A DNA stretch of 64,000 bases from Flavobacteriales bacterium UBA3477 (GCA_002378005.1 DFQY01000030.1:1-64000); one strand, 5' to 3'; shown: positions 17,804 through 27,980, counted from the stretch's first letter. Program-made: numbers and translations. Notes: generated by a model not told the origin, from the letters alone.

Positions 17804-18916
17804 TTAATTCGCGGAAGTGTGGTTCTTAATATCTTCTATGAATTGGTCAAATAAGTATCTACTATCGTGCGGACCTGGGGAAGCTTCAGGGTGATACTGT
17901 ACTGAGAAACATTTGGCATCCGTTCTCTTTATTCCGGCAACCGTTTGGTCGTTCAAATGAATATGCGTCAAGGCTACATTAACTGCGCCTTCAACATCCT
18001 CCATCTTAACCACAAAACCGTGATTCTGAGAGGTAATCTCTCCTAATCCAGTCTCCACATTTTTTACGGGGTGATTAATCCCGCGGTGGCCATTAAACAT
18101 TTTGTACGTACTCAATCCACTCGCCAAGGCAATCATTTGATGCCCAAGACATATCCCGAATACAGGAAGGCCAGAGGCAATTCCCTTAGCTACTTCTGCT
18201 ACAACCTCAGGTGAAGCCGCGGGATCACCTGGGCCATTTGAATAGAACAAGCCATTAGGATTCCATGACATCATCTCTTCAGTAGGGGTATTGTGTGGAA
18301 ACACCTTGACTCGTGCGCCACGATCCGTCATGCAACGAACGATATTGTTTTTAATCCCTAAATCCAACGCAGCAATGCGTACTTCACTGTCTTCGGGCCC
18401 TACTTCATAAGACTCCTTGGTACTAACCACTGGTGCGAGCGCTAGACCTTCCATTGAAGGACAATTGGCCAATTCCGCTTTCAATGCATCCAAATCATGA
18501 ATTTCTGTTGAAATAATTGCGTTCATCGCACCGGCATCTCGTATATGACGTACTAGCGCACGTGTATCGATATCTGCAATAGCCACTTTATTTTGCTTCT
18601 CGAAGTAGCCATAAAGACTATCGCTTTTTCCTACACGTGAAGCTACATCGCTGAAGTTCTTAGTAATTAAACCTGCGATTTGAATATTCCTACTCTCAAC
18701 CTCGTCCGCATGAACGCCATAGTTACCGATGTGTGATGTTGCCATCACCATCAGTTGACCAAAATAAGAGGGATCGGTGAAAATCTCTTGGTAACCGGTC
18801 ATACCTGTATTGAAACAAATTTCACCATAGGCCGTCCCATCTAATCCTGTAGATGACCCATAGAATACCGTACCGTCTTCAAGTAATAAAATCGCTTTTT
18901 TCGTGGCTTCTTTCAT
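17804..18916 (-). CDS. carA: Carbamoyl-phosphate synthase small (glutaminase) subunit
   Basis: 370 residues. The N-terminal small-subunit domain contains LEDGTVFYGSS and NTGMTGYQEIFTDPSY. The class I glutamine amidotransferase domain carries the nucleophile in FGICLGHQ and the His-Glu pair in QYHPEASPGPHD. It supplies ammonia to CarB for pyrimidine and arginine synthesis; carB is not in this window. Start at 18916 chosen because MKEATKKAILLLEDG is the usual beginning; codons further upstream would run through a terminator hairpin. Only about 16 nt separate that terminator's U-tract from the ATG, so expression depends on read-through or on a promoter buried in it. Confidence 0.95.
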   Translation of the reverse strand: MKEATKKAILLLEDGTVFYGSSTGLDGTAYGEICFNTGMTGYQEIFTDPSYFGQLMVMATSHIGNYGVHADEVESRNIQIAGLITKNFSDVASRVGKSDSLYGYFEKQNKVAIADIDTRALVRHIRDAGAMNAIISTEIHDLDALKAELANCPSMEGLALAPVVSTKESYEVGPEDSEVRIAALDLGIKNNIVRCMTDRGARVKVFPHNTPTEEMMSWNPNGLFYSNGPGDPAASPEVVAEVAKGIASGLPVFGICLGHQMIALASGLSTYKMFNGHRGINHPVKNVETGLGEITSQNHGFVVKMEDVEGAVNVALTHIHLNDQTVAGIKRTDAKCFSVQYHPEASPGPHDSRYLFDQFIEDIKNHTSAN

Positions 18917-18931
18917 GTGTGTAGTTGTGTT

Positions 18932-18970
18932 CAAAAAAAAAGGGGAATAAGGCCGCGCCTTATTCCCCCC
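18932..18970 (-). terminator. Strong terminator (or attenuator) between rplQ and carA
   Basis: A perfect 12-bp stem, GGGGAATAAGGC (18942-18953) with GCCTTATTCCCC (18957-18968), has a 3-nt loop and a nine-base A-tract (18933-18941), read as U's on the minus strand. It closes the ribosomal operon 43 nt after the rplQ stop and lies immediately before carA. Confidence 0.9.
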
Positions 18971-19011
18971 AAAGTTAATTAACAATGACCTATTTGGTGC
19001 ATTATATCTTC

Positions 19012-19521
19012 TTATTCAGCAGATTCCTCTTTTGCTTCTACCGCTGGAGCTTCTTCAGCAACTTCTTCTACTGCTGCTTCAGCAACAGGAGCTTCAGTTG
19101 TTGTAGCTTTTGCACGACGGCTACGACGAGTAGTTTTCTTCTTCTCATCTTGACCGTAGATCTCATTGAAGTCTACTAATTCGACCATACACATCTCTGC
19201 GTTATCACCCAAACGGTTACCAGTTTTGATGATACGAGTGTAACCTCCTGGACGATCGCCTACCTTAGGAGCAACTACAGCAAAAAGCTCAGTTACCGCT
19301 TCTTTTTGACGGAGTACAGAGAAAGCTACACGACGGTTGTGTGTAGAGTTTTCTTTTGAACGCGTAATTAATGGCTCAACCACCTTACGCAATTCTTTAG
19401 CCTTTTGTACGGTAGTGTTGATGCGCTTATGCTCAATGAGTGAGCAAGCCATGTTACTCAACATAGCCTTTCTGTGCGCAGACTTTCTACCTAGGTGATT
19501 TACTTTCTTACCGTGTCTCAT
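19012..19521 (-). CDS. rplQ: 50S ribosomal protein L17
   Basis: 169 residues. Residues 1-120 are the standard L17 ([45 protein letters not shown]). The last 45 or so form an added tail: a basic [12 protein letters not shown] stretch, then an Ala/Glu/Val run ending KEESAE. Such a low-complexity acidic extension is absent from E. coli L17 (127 residues) and is probably disordered on the ribosome surface. Last gene of the long operon, 2 nt after rpoA, followed by a strong terminator. Confidence 0.97.
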   Translation of the reverse strand: MRHGKKVNHLGRKSAHRKAMLSNMACSLIEHKRINTTVQKAKELRKVVEPLITRSKENSTHNRRVAFSVLRQKEAVTELFAVVAPKVGDRPGGYTRIIKTGNRLGDNAEMCMVELVDFNEIYGQDEKKKTTRRSRRAKATTTEAPVAEAAVEEVAEEAPAVEAKEESAE

Positions 19522-19523
19522 GC

Positions 19524-20516
19524 TTATTCTTTATCGAGCTTGTACTTAGAAATATCCATTCCGAAGCTCAAGTTTTTACTATCAACTAATTCTTCTAGTT
19601 CAGTCAATGATTTCTTACCGAAGTTGCGGAACTTCATCAAATCTGCCTTAGAGTACGTCACCAAATCACCTAATGTATCTACTTCAGCAGCTTTCAAACA
19701 GTTCAATGCACGTACACTTAGGTCCATATCGTGAAGCTTAGTCTTCAACAACTGACGCATGTGCAACGCTTCTTCATCGTATGATTCAGCTTCAGACGTT
19801 TCTTCATCTTCAAGGCTGATTCGCTCGTCACTGAACAACATGAAGTGGTGAATCAAGATTTTTGCTGCTTCGGTTAAAGCGTCCTTAGGGTGAATTGAAC
19901 CGTCAGTTTCAATTTCTAAGACCAATTTCTCAAAGTCAGTTTTCTGCTCAACACGATAGTTTTCTACAGCGTATTTAACATTCTTGATTGGAGTGTAGAT
20001 ACTATCCAAAGCGATAGTGCCTACTGGTACATCAGCTTTCTTGTTTGACTCAGCACCAACGTATCCACGTCCTTTTTCGATAACCACTTCTAGTGTTAGG
20101 TTTACACCCGCATCCATGTTACAGATTACCAAATCCGGATTCAATACTTGGAAAGCGCTAATGTGCGAAGCCAAATCACCAGCTAACAATTGCTCTTTTC
20201 CGGTTACAGAAAACTTAACAGTTTCTGTATCCATTCCATCAATCTGTTGTTTGAAACGAACTTGTTTTAAATTCAATACAATCTCAGTAACATCTTCTAC
20301 AACGCCATCGATTGTGCTGAATTCGTGGTCTACACCTTCAATTCTCAAGGAAGTCAAGGCAAAACCCTCCAAACCAGATAGCAATACTCTGCGAAGCGCA
20401 TTACCTACTGTGAGACCGTAACCGGGCTCCAAAGGTCTGAATTCGAACTGTCCACTAGTATCAGTGGATGTGTTCATGATTACTTTATCGGGCTTTTGGA
20501 AATTAAGGATAGCCAT
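19524..20516 (-). CDS. rpoA: RNA polymerase alpha subunit
   Basis: 330 residues. The N-terminal dimerisation and assembly domain (about 1-230) includes [23 protein letters not shown] flexible acidic linker ([16 protein letters not shown]) leads to the helix-hairpin-helix C-terminal domain ([35 protein letters not shown]) that contacts DNA and activators. It lies between rpsD (22-nt gap) and rplQ (2-nt gap), as in the classical alpha operon. Confidence 0.98.
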   Translation of the reverse strand: MAILNFQKPDKVIMNTSTDTSGQFEFRPLEPGYGLTVGNALRRVLLSGLEGFALTSLRIEGVDHEFSTIDGVVEDVTEIVLNLKQVRFKQQIDGMDTETVKFSVTGKEQLLAGDLASHISAFQVLNPDLVICNMDAGVNLTLEVVIEKGRGYVGAESNKKADVPVGTIALDSIYTPIKNVKYAVENYRVEQKTDFEKLVLEIETDGSIHPKDALTEAAKILIHHFMLFSDERISLEDEETSEAESYDEEALHMRQLLKTKLHDMDLSVRALNCLKAAEVDTLGDLVTYSKADLMKFRNFGKKSLTELEELVDSKNLSFGMDISKYKLDKE

Positions 20517-20538
20517 ATAATTGAGTATAAGGTGATTA

Positions 20539-21144
20539 TTACTTAGAGTACAATTCGACGATCAACTGCTCCTTGATGTTCTCAGGGATTGCATCGCGTG
20601 AAGGAACATTCAGGAAGGTACCTTCCAATTTACTCTCGTTCCACTCCAACCATGGGTATTGACCTGAATGACCAGCCAATGCATCCGCGATAACAGTCAT
20701 TGATTTTGACTTTTCACGTACTGCAATAACATCACCCGGCTTAACTGTGATAGATGGAATGTTTGCCACTTCACCGTTCAAGGTAATGTGACGGTGGCCT
20801 ACCAATTGACGGGCCGCATCACGCGTTCTACCCAATCCTAAACGGTAAACTACATTGTCCAAGCGGCTCTCACATAGTTGCAACAACACGTCCCCTGTCT
20901 TGTCTTTACTACGAGATGCTTTGTCGAACATGTTTGCAAATTGACGCTCCAAAATACCGTAAGTGTATTTTGCTTTTTGCTTTTCCTCTAGCTGAACAGC
21001 GTATTCACTTTTCTTACCACGACGACGGTTGTTACCGTGTTGCCCTGGAGGGTACTTACGCTTTTCAAAAGAGCTATCTGGGCCAAAGATTGGCTCTCCC
21101 ATGCGGCGAGCGATCTTTGTTTTTGGTCCTGTATATCTTGCCAT
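20539..21144 (-). CDS. rpsD: 30S ribosomal protein S4
   Basis: 201-residue primary 16S rRNA-binding protein. The N-terminus ([17 protein letters not shown]) lacks a zinc-binding Cys cluster, as in the C-minus form. The S4 domain is visible at about 90-155 ([33 protein letters not shown]). The gene sits 21 nt after rpsK. In E. coli, S4 represses the alpha operon by binding its leader, but no such structure is apparent before rpsM here. Confidence 0.97.
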   Translation of the reverse strand: MARYTGPKTKIARRMGEPIFGPDSSFEKRKYPPGQHGNNRRRGKKSEYAVQLEEKQKAKYTYGILERQFANMFDKASRSKDKTGDVLLQLCESRLDNVVYRLGLGRTRDAARQLVGHRHITLNGEVANIPSITVKPGDVIAVREKSKSMTVIADALAGHSGQYPWLEWNESKLEGTFLNVPSRDAIPENIKEQLIVELYSK

Positions 21145-21165
21145 AATTCGTTCTTCCTATTAAAA

Positions 21166-21558
21166 TTATACGCGACGCTTCTTAGGTGCACGACAACCGT
21201 TGTGTGGAGTTGGAGTAATATCGATGATCTCTACTACCTCAATTCCTAGGTTGTGAAGTGTACGGATAGCGCTCTCACGACCGTTACCTGGACCCTTCAC
21301 GTATGCTTTTACTTTCTTCAAACCTGCTTCCAACGCAACCTTTCCACAATCCTCTGCTGCCATTTGAGCTGCGTAAGGAGTGTTTTTCTTTGATCCGCGG
21401 AATCCCATTTTACCCGCAGAAGACCAAGAGATAACCTGACCTTGTGCATTGGTTAAAGAGATGATGATATTGTTAAATGAAGATCCGATGTGCGCTTCGC
21501 CCATTGCTTCCACACGCACCTTGCGCTTCTTAACTTGCTTCGTTTGCTTCTTAGCCAT
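21166..21558 (-). CDS. rpsK: 30S ribosomal protein S11
   Basis: 130-residue platform protein near the mRNA exit. Conserved segments include TLTNAQG-type [41 protein letters not shown] and the C-terminal [18 protein letters not shown]. The first dozen residues are a Lys/Arg/Gln-rich tail. Gap of 9 nt from rpsM. Confidence 0.97.
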   Translation of the reverse strand: MAKKQTKQVKKRKVRVEAMGEAHIGSSFNNIIISLTNAQGQVISWSSAGKMGFRGSKKNTPYAAQMAAEDCGKVALEAGLKKVKAYVKGPGNGRESAIRTLHNLGIEVVEIIDITPTPHNGCRAPKKRRV

Positions 21559-21567
21559 AACTAACTA

Positions 21568-21945
21568 TTATTTAGTTGCTTTCTTCTTATTAGCAACTGT
21601 TTTTCTCTTACCCTTTCTTGTACGAGAGTTGTTCTTAGTACGCTGTCCACGTAAAGGCAATCCCAAACGGTGACGAATACCACGATTACAACCGATATCC
21701 ATCATACGCTTAATATTAAGCTGAACTTCTGAACGCAACTCACCTTCTACACGGTACTCATCTGCGATGACTCCACGAATAGTAGTCAATTGGTCATCAG
21801 TCCAATCTTGAACCTTAACATCTTCACTTACCCCTGCCTTCTCGAGAATCTCCTTTGAGCGGCTCAAACCGATTCCGAAGATATATGTCAGGCCAATAAC
21901 ACCGCGTTTGGTTCTTGGTAAGTCTACACCTGCAATCCTTGCCAT
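21568..21945 (-). CDS. rpsM: 30S ribosomal protein S13
   Basis: 125-residue head protein that bridges to the 50S and contacts P-site tRNA. It starts [15 protein letters not shown], has the helix-hairpin-helix-like [18 protein letters not shown], and ends in a very basic tail ([16 protein letters not shown], then Lys-rich) that reaches the tRNA. First gene of the alpha segment, 22 nt after rpmJ. Confidence 0.97.
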   Translation of the reverse strand: MARIAGVDLPRTKRGVIGLTYIFGIGLSRSKEILEKAGVSEDVKVQDWTDDQLTTIRGVIADEYRVEGELRSEVQLNIKRMMDIGCNRGIRHRLGLPLRGQRTKNNSRTRKGKRKTVANKKKATK

Positions 21946-21967
21946 AGTCTTTCTATTATATTATTGG

Positions 21968-22084
21968 TTAACCCTGACGTTGCTTGAACTTGGGGTTCTT
22001 TTTGTTAATAACATATAAGCGTCCTTTACGGCGAACGATCTTACAATCCGCGCTACGCTTTTTTACTGATGCTTTTACTTTCAT
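21968..22084 (-). CDS. rpmJ: 50S ribosomal protein L36, cysteine-poor form
   Basis: 38 residues, found by translating the gap between infA and rps[39 protein letters not shown], then TAA. It is clearly L36, but the zinc ribbon of the C-plus type (CxxC, Cys, His) keeps only one Cys, so it should not bind zinc. Loss of these ligands is the usual C-minus state. Start 4 nt after the infA stop. Confidence 0.95.
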   Translation of the reverse strand: MKVKASVKKRSADCKIVRRKGRLYVINKKNPKFKQRQG

Positions 22085-22088
22085 TTCT

Positions 22089-22304
22089 TTAGTATCTGTA
22101 CGTTATACGAGCCTTAGTTAAATCGTAAGGACTCATTTCTAGTTTTACTTTATCTCCTGGTAGAAGCTTGATATAGTGCATTCTCATCTTTCCTGAGATG
22201 TGCGACGTAACAACATGGCCGTTTTCAAGCTCCACACGGAACATTGCATTTGATAATGCTTCTGTTACTGTACCATCTTGTTCTATTGCGCTTTGCTTCG
22301 CCAT
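22089..22304 (-). CDS. infA: Translation initiation factor IF-1
   Basis: 71-residue single OB-fold factor that occupies the A site during 30S initiation. Typical sequence: [25 protein letters not shown], then [16 protein letters not shown] [16 protein letters not shown] and the C-terminal [14 protein letters not shown]. It is 1 nt after secY and 4 nt before rpmJ, so it depends on operon transcription and coupling. Confidence 0.97.
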   Translation of the reverse strand: MAKQSAIEQDGTVTEALSNAMFRVELENGHVVTSHISGKMRMHYIKLLPGDKVKLEMSPYDLTKARITYRY

Positions 22305-22305
22305 A

Positions 22306-23652
22306 TTAACTAAATGTACTTTGTGTGTTTCTACCTCTTAACTTACCAGACTTCATGAGTCCATCATAGTGTCTATTCAACAAGTAGCTTTCAACTTGTT
22401 GCAGCGTATCTAAAATAACACCAACAGTAATCAACAACGACGTACCGCCGTAGAAGTATGCCCATTGCGTATTCAAACCGACAACCATCGCCAAAGCAGG
22501 TAGAATTGCAACTACCGCTAGCAACAATGAACCAGGGAATGTAATTCTACTCAATACTGTGTCCAAGAACTCAGCAGTAGGAGCACCGGGCTTAATTCCA
22601 GGAACAAAACCACTGTTTCTCTTTAGATCATCAGCGATGTTATTAGTATTTACCTGAATTGCTGTGTAGAAATACGTAAAAACGATAATCAATACAGCGA
22701 AGGTAAAGTTGTACCAGAATCCTTGGATATTACCAAATACAGTAATCATCCAGCTCGCACCTTCTCCATCCGCTCCGATACCAGTCAAAATGGTAATAGG
22801 AATGAACATGATAGCTTGAGCGAAGATAATTGGCATCACACCAGCAGCGTTTACTTTGAGCGGCAAGTATTGACGAGCACTAGGAGTACCTGCCATACGA
22901 CCGCCGGCTGCAACTTGCTTGGCGTATTGAACTGGAATCTGACGAACTGCTTGAGTCAATGCCACACAGAACATCGTGATCACAAACAGTGCGAACAACT
23001 CAATGATAAAGGCAACCCAACCAGCACCCTGATTCACTTGAGACAACATCTCTTGGAAGAAGGCCTGAGGAAGCGTAGCTATGATACCTACCATAATCAG
23101 TAGCGAAATACCATTACCAATTCCTTTATCAGTAATACGTTCACCCAACCACATCGCGAAAATGGTACCGGTAGTGAGCGTCACCCAAGCTAAGAACCAA
23201 AAAGTTCCAGGACTAAGAGTAAGTTCAACACCTTGAGCACTCAAATTCGCGAGGTATGATGGTGCTTGAACACCAGCAATCAAGATTGTTAAGTAACGAG
23301 TGATCTGATTCAATTTACGACGACCACTTTCCCCATCTTTCTGCATCTTTTGAACGGCAGGTACTGCCATTCCCATCAATTGAATGATGATCGAAGCTGA
23401 GATGTAAGGCATAATACCCAAAGCCATAACAGAGGCGCGAGAAAACGCTCCACCCGTGAAGGCATTAAGTACACCAAGAAGACCCTCAGAAGTTTGCGCC
23501 TGAAGCTGCGTCAAACTCTCTGGATCTACACCAGGAAGTAGAACCGTCGAACCAATTCTGTATATCAAAAGCAATCCAAGAGTAGTTAGGATTTTATCCT
23601 TCAACTCTTCGATACCCCAGATATTTTTTATGGTCTCTACGAATCTTTTCAT
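22306..23652 (-). CDS. secY: Protein translocase subunit SecY
   Basis: 448-residue channel of the SecYEG translocon with ten hydrophobic segments. Landmarks are the N-terminal [16 protein letters not shown], the first pore-lining segment [25 protein letters not shown], the TM5 region [31 protein letters not shown], and the C-terminal tail. It sits in the spc segment after rplO (5-nt gap). As in other Bacteroidota, no adk or map follows it. Confidence 0.97.
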   Translation of the reverse strand: MKRFVETIKNIWGIEELKDKILTTLGLLLIYRIGSTVLLPGVDPESLTQLQAQTSEGLLGVLNAFTGGAFSRASVMALGIMPYISASIIIQLMGMAVPAVQKMQKDGESGRRKLNQITRYLTILIAGVQAPSYLANLSAQGVELTLSPGTFWFLAWVTLTTGTIFAMWLGERITDKGIGNGISLLIMVGIIATLPQAFFQEMLSQVNQGAGWVAFIIELFALFVITMFCVALTQAVRQIPVQYAKQVAAGGRMAGTPSARQYLPLKVNAAGVMPIIFAQAIMFIPITILTGIGADGEGASWMITVFGNIQGFWYNFTFAVLIIVFTYFYTAIQVNTNNIADDLKRNSGFVPGIKPGAPTAEFLDTVLSRITFPGSLLLAVVAILPALAMVVGLNTQWAYFYGGTSLLITVGVILDTLQQVESYLLNRHYDGLMKSGKLRGRNTQSTFS

Positions 23653-23657
23653 TGCAA

Positions 23658-24107
23658 TTAAAGTGTCGTAGCTGTACCGCCTTGTGCTTCAATGGCGGCG
23701 ATTGCTGATTTACTAAATGCGTGAGCTGTAACAGATACCTTCGCCGTCAATTCACCACGACCTAGAATCTTAACCAACTCTTTCTTGCTTACCAATCCGT
23801 TATTCACAAAATCTTCGTGAGTGATGGTCGCTTTTACTTTTTTAGCATCTACAAGAGCCTGGATAGTATCCAAGTTAATACCCTTGTATTCTACACGGTT
23901 TGGATTAGTGAATCCGAACTTAGGAACACGACGCTGAAGTGGCATTTGACCACCTTCAAAACCGATCTTACGGCTGTAACCAGAACGCGACTGCGCACCC
24001 TTGTGACCGCGCGTAGAGGTACCTCCGTGTCCGGAGCCTTCACCTCTACCTACTCGCTTACGGCTGTGGGTAGCACCCTTCGCAGGTTTGAGATTTGATA
24101 AATCCAT
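23658..24107 (-). CDS. rplO: 50S ribosomal protein L15
   Basis: 149 residues. The Gly/Arg-rich N-terminal arm ([25 protein letters not shown]) penetrates 23S rRNA. It is followed by [18 protein letters not shown] and a globular C-terminal half with [17 protein letters not shown]. Gap of 14 nt after rpmD and 5 nt before secY. Confidence 0.97.
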   Translation of the reverse strand: MDLSNLKPAKGATHSRKRVGRGEGSGHGGTSTRGHKGAQSRSGYSRKIGFEGGQMPLQRRVPKFGFTNPNRVEYKGINLDTIQALVDAKKVKATITHEDFVNNGLVSKKELVKILGRGELTAKVSVTAHAFSKSAIAAIEAQGGTATTL

Positions 24108-24121
24108 TTTTATCTATTTTT

Positions 24122-24301
24122 TTAAAGTTCTACAACTTCTACAAGGTGGCTCACCTTGCGCACCATACCTAGAACTTGAGGGGTTGCCTCAACCTCTACT
24201 GATGCATTCATTTTGCGTAGGCCCAAGGCATCCATAGTTGCTTTTTGACGAGCTGGACGATTAATTACGCTACGCTTCTGTGTAATCTTAATTTTTCCCA
24301 T
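24122..24301 (-). CDS. rpmD: 50S ribosomal protein L30
   Basis: 59 residues, found by translating the gap between rpsE and rplO. It begins [16 protein letters not shown], continues [19 protein letters not shown] with the conserved LGL segment, then [19 protein letters not shown] and TAA. This is the short bacterial L30 (about 60 residues). The start is 10 nt after rpsE and the stop 14 nt before rplO, as in the spc operon of many bacteria. Confidence 0.96.
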   Translation of the reverse strand: MGKIKITQKRSVINRPARQKATMDALGLRKMNASVEVEATPQVLGMVRKVSHLVEVVEL

Positions 24302-24311
24302 TGCTCAAAAA

Positions 24312-24836
24312 TTAACCGTTGAACACTTTGTCCACTGAAATACCACGAGTTTTAGCAACAGCTTTTACATCACGCATTTTACCTAATGCATCAAAAGTTG
24401 CTTTAACTACGTTTTGCGGATTTGAAGATCCTTTACTTTTAGCAAGAACATCATGTACCCCAACACTCTCAAGTACTGCACGCATTGCACCACCGGCGAT
24501 TACACCGGTACCGCTAGATGCTGGTCTCAAGAATACGCGAGAACCGGCGAACTTACCGTACTCTTCATGAGGGATTGTCGATTTTACCAATGGGAAACGG
24601 TACAAGTTCTTCTTAGCATCTTCTACCGCCTTAGCAATAGCTTCACTAACTTCTTTAGATTTTCCTGATCCGTAACCTGCAGTGCCTTTTTCATCACCTA
24701 CAACAACGATTGCAGAGAAACTAAAAGTACGACCACCCTTGTTTACTTTAGTTACACGGTTTACCGCTACCAAGCGATCAACCAATTCAATACCCGTAGG
24801 CTTTACTTTTCGTGCGTTATGCATTGTATTCGCCAT
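24312..24836 (-). CDS. rpsE: 30S ribosomal protein S5
   Basis: 174-residue protein of the 30S body involved in decoding accuracy and mRNA entry. The double-stranded RNA-binding fold shows [20 protein letters not shown] and [19 protein letters not shown]. The C-terminal domain shows [22 protein letters not shown] and [13 protein letters not shown]. Only 1 nt separates it from rplR. Confidence 0.97.
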   Translation of the reverse strand: MANTMHNARKVKPTGIELVDRLVAVNRVTKVNKGGRTFSFSAIVVVGDEKGTAGYGSGKSKEVSEAIAKAVEDAKKNLYRFPLVKSTIPHEEYGKFAGSRVFLRPASSGTGVIAGGAMRAVLESVGVHDVLAKSKGSSNPQNVVKATFDALGKMRDVKAVAKTRGISVDKVFNG

Positions 24837-24837
24837 T

Positions 24838-25194
24838 TTAGAATTTCAAGCCGCCTTCACGAGCGCCTTCCGCCAATTGTTTAACACGTCCGTGGTACAA
24901 GTATCCACCACGATCAAAACAAACTTCAGTGATACCTTTTTCAGCTGCCAATTTCGCCAAACCTTGACCTACTTGGTAGCTCTTGTCGCTCTTTGTGCCA
25001 GTTGTAGCTTCGATCTCTTTGTTACGAGAGGAATAAGACAACAATGTTGTTTGATTGATATCGTCAATCAATTGAGCGTAAATTTCCTTGTTACTTCTGA
25101 ATACAGATAGACGAGGCTTTTGTGCTGTACCGGTTACTACCTTACGAATTCTTCTGCGAATGCGAAGTCTTCTTTCTGCTTTAGTTAGTGCCAT
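24838..25194 (-). CDS. rplR: 50S ribosomal protein L18
   Basis: 118-residue 5S rRNA-binding protein. It has a basic N-terminus ([16 protein letters not shown]), then [20 protein letters not shown] and the C-terminal [23 protein letters not shown]. It helps build the central protuberance with L5 and 5S rRNA. Gap of 10 nt after rplF. Confidence 0.97.
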   Translation of the reverse strand: MALTKAERRLRIRRRIRKVVTGTAQKPRLSVFRSNKEIYAQLIDDINQTTLLSYSSRNKEIEATTGTKSDKSYQVGQGLAKLAAEKGITEVCFDRGGYLYHGRVKQLAEGAREGGLKF

Positions 25195-25204
25195 CTCTTA
25201 TCTA

Positions 25205-25756
25205 TTATTTAGCTGCAGATTTACCTGCTTTTCTACGAATTACTTCACCCTTGAACTTCACACCTTTTCCTTTGTATGGCTCAGGTTTACGAAGTGAACG
25301 GATTTTTGCAGTAATAGCGCCCAATAATTGCTTATCGTGTGACGTCAGCGTTACTGTTGGAGCTTTACCTTTATCCATGGTTGTTTCAACCTTTACTTCA
25401 CTTGGAATAGCGAATAAAAAGTTGTGTGAATATCCCAAAGACAAATCCAATACTTGTCCCTGGTTACTAGCACGGTAACCAACACCAATCAATTCCAATG
25501 TGTGTGAAAAGCCTTCGCTTACACCTACCACCATGTTATTAATCAATGCACGGTACAATCCGTGTTTTGCTTTGTGATCTTTGTCATCAGAAGGGCGCTC
25601 AACTGTAATGACGCCATCTTCTAACTTAGCGGTAATACCACTTTCCAAAACTTGATTTAATTCACCCAATTTACCTTTTACAGTAACGCTATCACCATTA
25701 ATGATGACTTCTACGCCTGCAGGCACGGCAATTGGGGCTTGACCTATTCTAGACAT
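25205..25756 (-). CDS. rplF: 50S ribosomal protein L6
   Basis: 183 residues, two tandem RNA-binding repeats. It begins MSRIGQAPIAVPAGVEV, and the C-terminal repeat ends PEPYKGKGVKFKGEVIRRKAGK, which sits near the factor-binding site. I start at 25756: the open frame runs 15 codons further up into rpsH, but MSRIG is the conserved N-terminus and gives a 10-nt gap. Confidence 0.97.
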   Translation of the reverse strand: MSRIGQAPIAVPAGVEVIINGDSVTVKGKLGELNQVLESGITAKLEDGVITVERPSDDKDHKAKHGLYRALINNMVVGVSEGFSHTLELIGVGYRASNQGQVLDLSLGYSHNFLFAIPSEVKVETTMDKGKAPTVTLTSHDKQLLGAITAKIRSLRKPEPYKGKGVKFKGEVIRRKAGKSAAK

Positions 25757-25766
25757 ATTTAAATTA

Positions 25767-26165
25767 TTAGCTGACTGTACAAATAACCTCACCCCCAACA
25801 TTTTCTTTGCGGGCTTGCTTATCAGTCATTACTCCTTTTGAAGTACTTACTACTGCGATACCCAAACCGTTTTTCACGCGTGGGATATCATTACTTGACT
25901 TATACTGACGAAGACCAGGTTTGCTAATACGCTTGATTTCGCGGATTGCAGGAACTTTAGTCAACTTATCGTATTTCAATGCAACCTTCAATACGTTTTG
26001 TGGCGCTACCTCTTCAACTTTGTAATCATGGATGAAGCCCTGATCTTTCAAAATTTCAGCAATGGCAACCTTCGTTTTGCTTGAAGGAATTTCAACTACG
26101 CGAAGGCCAGCACTTTGACCATTTCTAATGCGCGTTAGGAAATCAGCAATTGGATCTGTATACAT
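25767..26165 (-). CDS. rpsH: 30S ribosomal protein S8
   Basis: 132-residue primary 16S-binding protein. N-terminus TDPIADFLTRIRNGQ, middle LKYDKLTKVPAIREIKRISKPG, and the conserved C-terminal GLGIAVVSTSKGVMTDKQARKENVGGEVIC. In E. coli, S8 also represses the spc operon through a site near rplE; I could not recognise that target here. Gap of 16 nt after rpsN. Confidence 0.97.
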   Translation of the reverse strand: MYTDPIADFLTRIRNGQSAGLRVVEIPSSKTKVAIAEILKDQGFIHDYKVEEVAPQNVLKVALKYDKLTKVPAIREIKRISKPGLRQYKSSNDIPRVKNGLGIAVVSTSKGVMTDKQARKENVGGEVICTVS

Positions 26166-26181
26166 ACTACTTATTATAAAA

Positions 26182-26451
26182 TTACCAGCTCGCTTTCTTC
26201 ACCCCAGGGATCAAGCCTTGATTGGCCATTTCACGGAAGGTTACACGAGAGATTCCAAATTGACGCATGTAGCCGCGAGGACGACCTGTCAACTTACAAC
26301 GGTTTCTACCACGCACAGGAGAAGCGTTTTTAGGAAGCTTTTGCAAGCCTTCGTAATCGCCAGCTGCTTTCAAAGCTTCACGCTTTGCGGCATACTTGGC
26401 TGCGAGTTTCGCACGCTTGACCTCACGGGCCTTCATTGATTCTTTTGCCAT
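26182..26451 (-). CDS. rpsN: 30S ribosomal protein S14, zinc-free long form
   Basis: 89 residues, the long C-minus type. The zinc-ribbon CxxC pairs of the short form are missing, and only one Cys remains, in [23 protein letters not shown]. The C-terminus [11 protein letters not shown] is canonical. The N-terminal Lys/Ala helix ([21 protein letters not shown]) is the extra part of the long type. Gap of 6 nt after rplE. Confidence 0.97.
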   Translation of the reverse strand: MAKESMKAREVKRAKLAAKYAAKREALKAAGDYEGLQKLPKNASPVRGRNRCKLTGRPRGYMRQFGISRVTFREMANQGLIPGVKKASW

Positions 26452-26457
26452 CGTATC

Positions 26458-27006
26458 TTACTTTTTAAATGGTAAACCAAATGCGGTTAACAATGCCTTG
26501 GCTTCCTTATCTGTTGGTGCTGAGGTAACCAATGTGATATCCATACCTGAAATTCGATTTACCTTATCGATATCGATTTCAGGGAAAATGATTTGCTCAG
26601 TAATACCAAATGTGTAGTTTCCACGTCCATCGAATCCAGAAGCCTTGATCCCCTGGAAATCGCGGATACGAGGCAAAGATGCACTTACCAAACGATCCAA
26701 GAATTCGTACATGCGCTCACCTCTCAAGGTTACGCGGGCACCAATAGGCATCCCTTTACGCAACTTGAAATTACTCACGTCTTTCTTAGATTTAGTAGGT
26801 ACTGCTTTCTGCCCAGTGATGGTTGACATCTCTGCAACTGCCTGGTCTACTAGTTTCTTATCTGCTACAGCAGCTCCAATACCTTGGCTCACTACGATTT
26901 TCTCCAATTTTGGAACCATCATAATGTTAGCGTAGTTGAATTCTTCTTTCAACTTAGGTGCGATTTCTTCGCTGTACTTTGTTTTAAGTCTAGGTGTCAT
27001 ACTCAT
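26458..27006 (-). CDS. rplE: 50S ribosomal protein L5
   Basis: 182-residue 5S rRNA- and P-site tRNA-contacting protein. Recognisable blocks: [59 protein letters not shown] and [18 protein letters not shown]. Its start codon overlaps the rplX stop by 1 nt (TAATG), an arrangement that favours translational coupling. Confidence 0.97.
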   Translation of the reverse strand: MSMTPRLKTKYSEEIAPKLKEEFNYANIMMVPKLEKIVVSQGIGAAVADKKLVDQAVAEMSTITGQKAVPTKSKKDVSNFKLRKGMPIGARVTLRGERMYEFLDRLVSASLPRIRDFQGIKASGFDGRGNYTFGITEQIIFPEIDIDKVNRISGMDITLVTSAPTDKEAKALLTAFGLPFKK

Positions 27007-27326
27007 TATGATAATACCTCACCGGATTTTTTAGCGTAACGTACAATGTTACCGTTATCGTCCAATTTTCTACCTACACGTGTTGCTTCGTTTGCAGAAG
27101 GATCTACCAATGCAACATTTGAAATGTGAATTGGAGCTTCCATCTCTACAATACCACCTTGTGGATTAGCAGCGCTAGGCTTTTGGTGTTTCTTGATCAT
27201 ATTCACACCTTCCACAACGACGCGGTTCATCTTAGGAATAACGCGAACGATACGACCCACTTCACCTTTGCTGGTTCCGGCCAATACCTTTACATTATCT
27301 CCCTTTTTAATTTTAAGCTTTCCCAT
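27006..27326 (-). CDS. rplX: 50S ribosomal protein L24
   Basis: 106 residues. The KOW motif is at the N-terminus ([23 protein letters not shown]), followed by [14 protein letters not shown] and [15 protein letters not shown]. It initiates 50S assembly. The start at 27326 ([10 protein letters not shown]) is chosen over an in-frame Met 14 codons upstream that lies inside rplN. Gap of 22 nt after rplN and a 1-nt overlap with rplE. Confidence 0.96.
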   Translation of the reverse strand: MGKLKIKKGDNVKVLAGTSKGEVGRIVRVIPKMNRVVVEGVNMIKKHQKPSAANPQGGIVEMEAPIHISNVALVDPSANEATRVGRKLDDNGNIVRYAKKSGEVLS

Positions 27327-27348
27327 CTTAATCGATTGTCGTTTAAGA

Positions 27349-27717
27349 TTAAAGTACCTCAGGTGCAAGAGATACGATTTTCATGTACTGCTTGTCGCGC
27401 AATTCACGCGCAACAGGACCGAATACACGAGTTCCTCTCATTTCACCAGTGGCATTTAACAATACACAAGCATTATCATCGAAACGGATGTATGATCCAT
27501 CTGGACGACGCACTTCTTTCTTTACACGTACTACTACTGCAGTTGATACTTGTCCTTTCTTAACGTTACCAGCAGGCGTAGCCTCCTTAACAGTTACAAC
27601 AATCTTATCTCCTACGCTAGCGTATCTTCTTTTGGTACCACCCAACACACGGATGACCAAAACTTCTTTGGCTCCAGTGTTATCGGCAACTCTTAATCTT
27701 GATTCTGTCTGTACCAT
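27349..27717 (-). CDS. rplN: 50S ribosomal protein L14
   Basis: 122-residue beta-barrel at the subunit interface, also the docking surface for the silencing factor RsfS encoded at 63.4 kb in this window. Conserved: [54 protein letters not shown] and [13 protein letters not shown]. Gap of 2 nt after rpsQ. Confidence 0.97.
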   Translation of the reverse strand: MVQTESRLRVADNTGAKEVLVIRVLGGTKRRYASVGDKIVVTVKEATPAGNVKKGQVSTAVVVRVKKEVRRPDGSYIRFDDNACVLLNATGEMRGTRVFGPVARELRDKQYMKIVSLAPEVL

Positions 27718-27719
27718 GA

Positions 27720-27980
27720 TTACTTAGCTCTTTCGATCACCTCAACAACTCTCCAGTTCTTAGACTTAGAAAGTGGACGGGTTTCCATAATTCTTACTGT
27801 ATCGCCTTCGTTACAATCGTTTGTCTCGTCATGAGCATGGAATTTGCTCGTGAACTTTACAAACTTTCCGTACTTAGGGTGCTTTACTTTACGCTCAACG
27901 CTAACGACAACAGACTTATCCATCTTATTGCTCGATACAACGCCGATACGCTCTTTACGCAAGTTTCTTGTTTTTTCCAT
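27720..27980 (-). CDS. rpsQ: 30S ribosomal protein S17
   Basis: 86-residue OB-fold primary 16S-binding protein. It has [44 protein letters not shown] and the C-terminal [20 protein letters not shown]. Gap of 7 nt after rpmC and 2 nt before rplN. Confidence 0.97.
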   Translation of the reverse strand: MEKTRNLRKERIGVVSSNKMDKSVVVSVERKVKHPKYGKFVKFTSKFHAHDETNDCNEGDTVRIMETRPLSKSKNWRVVEVIERAK

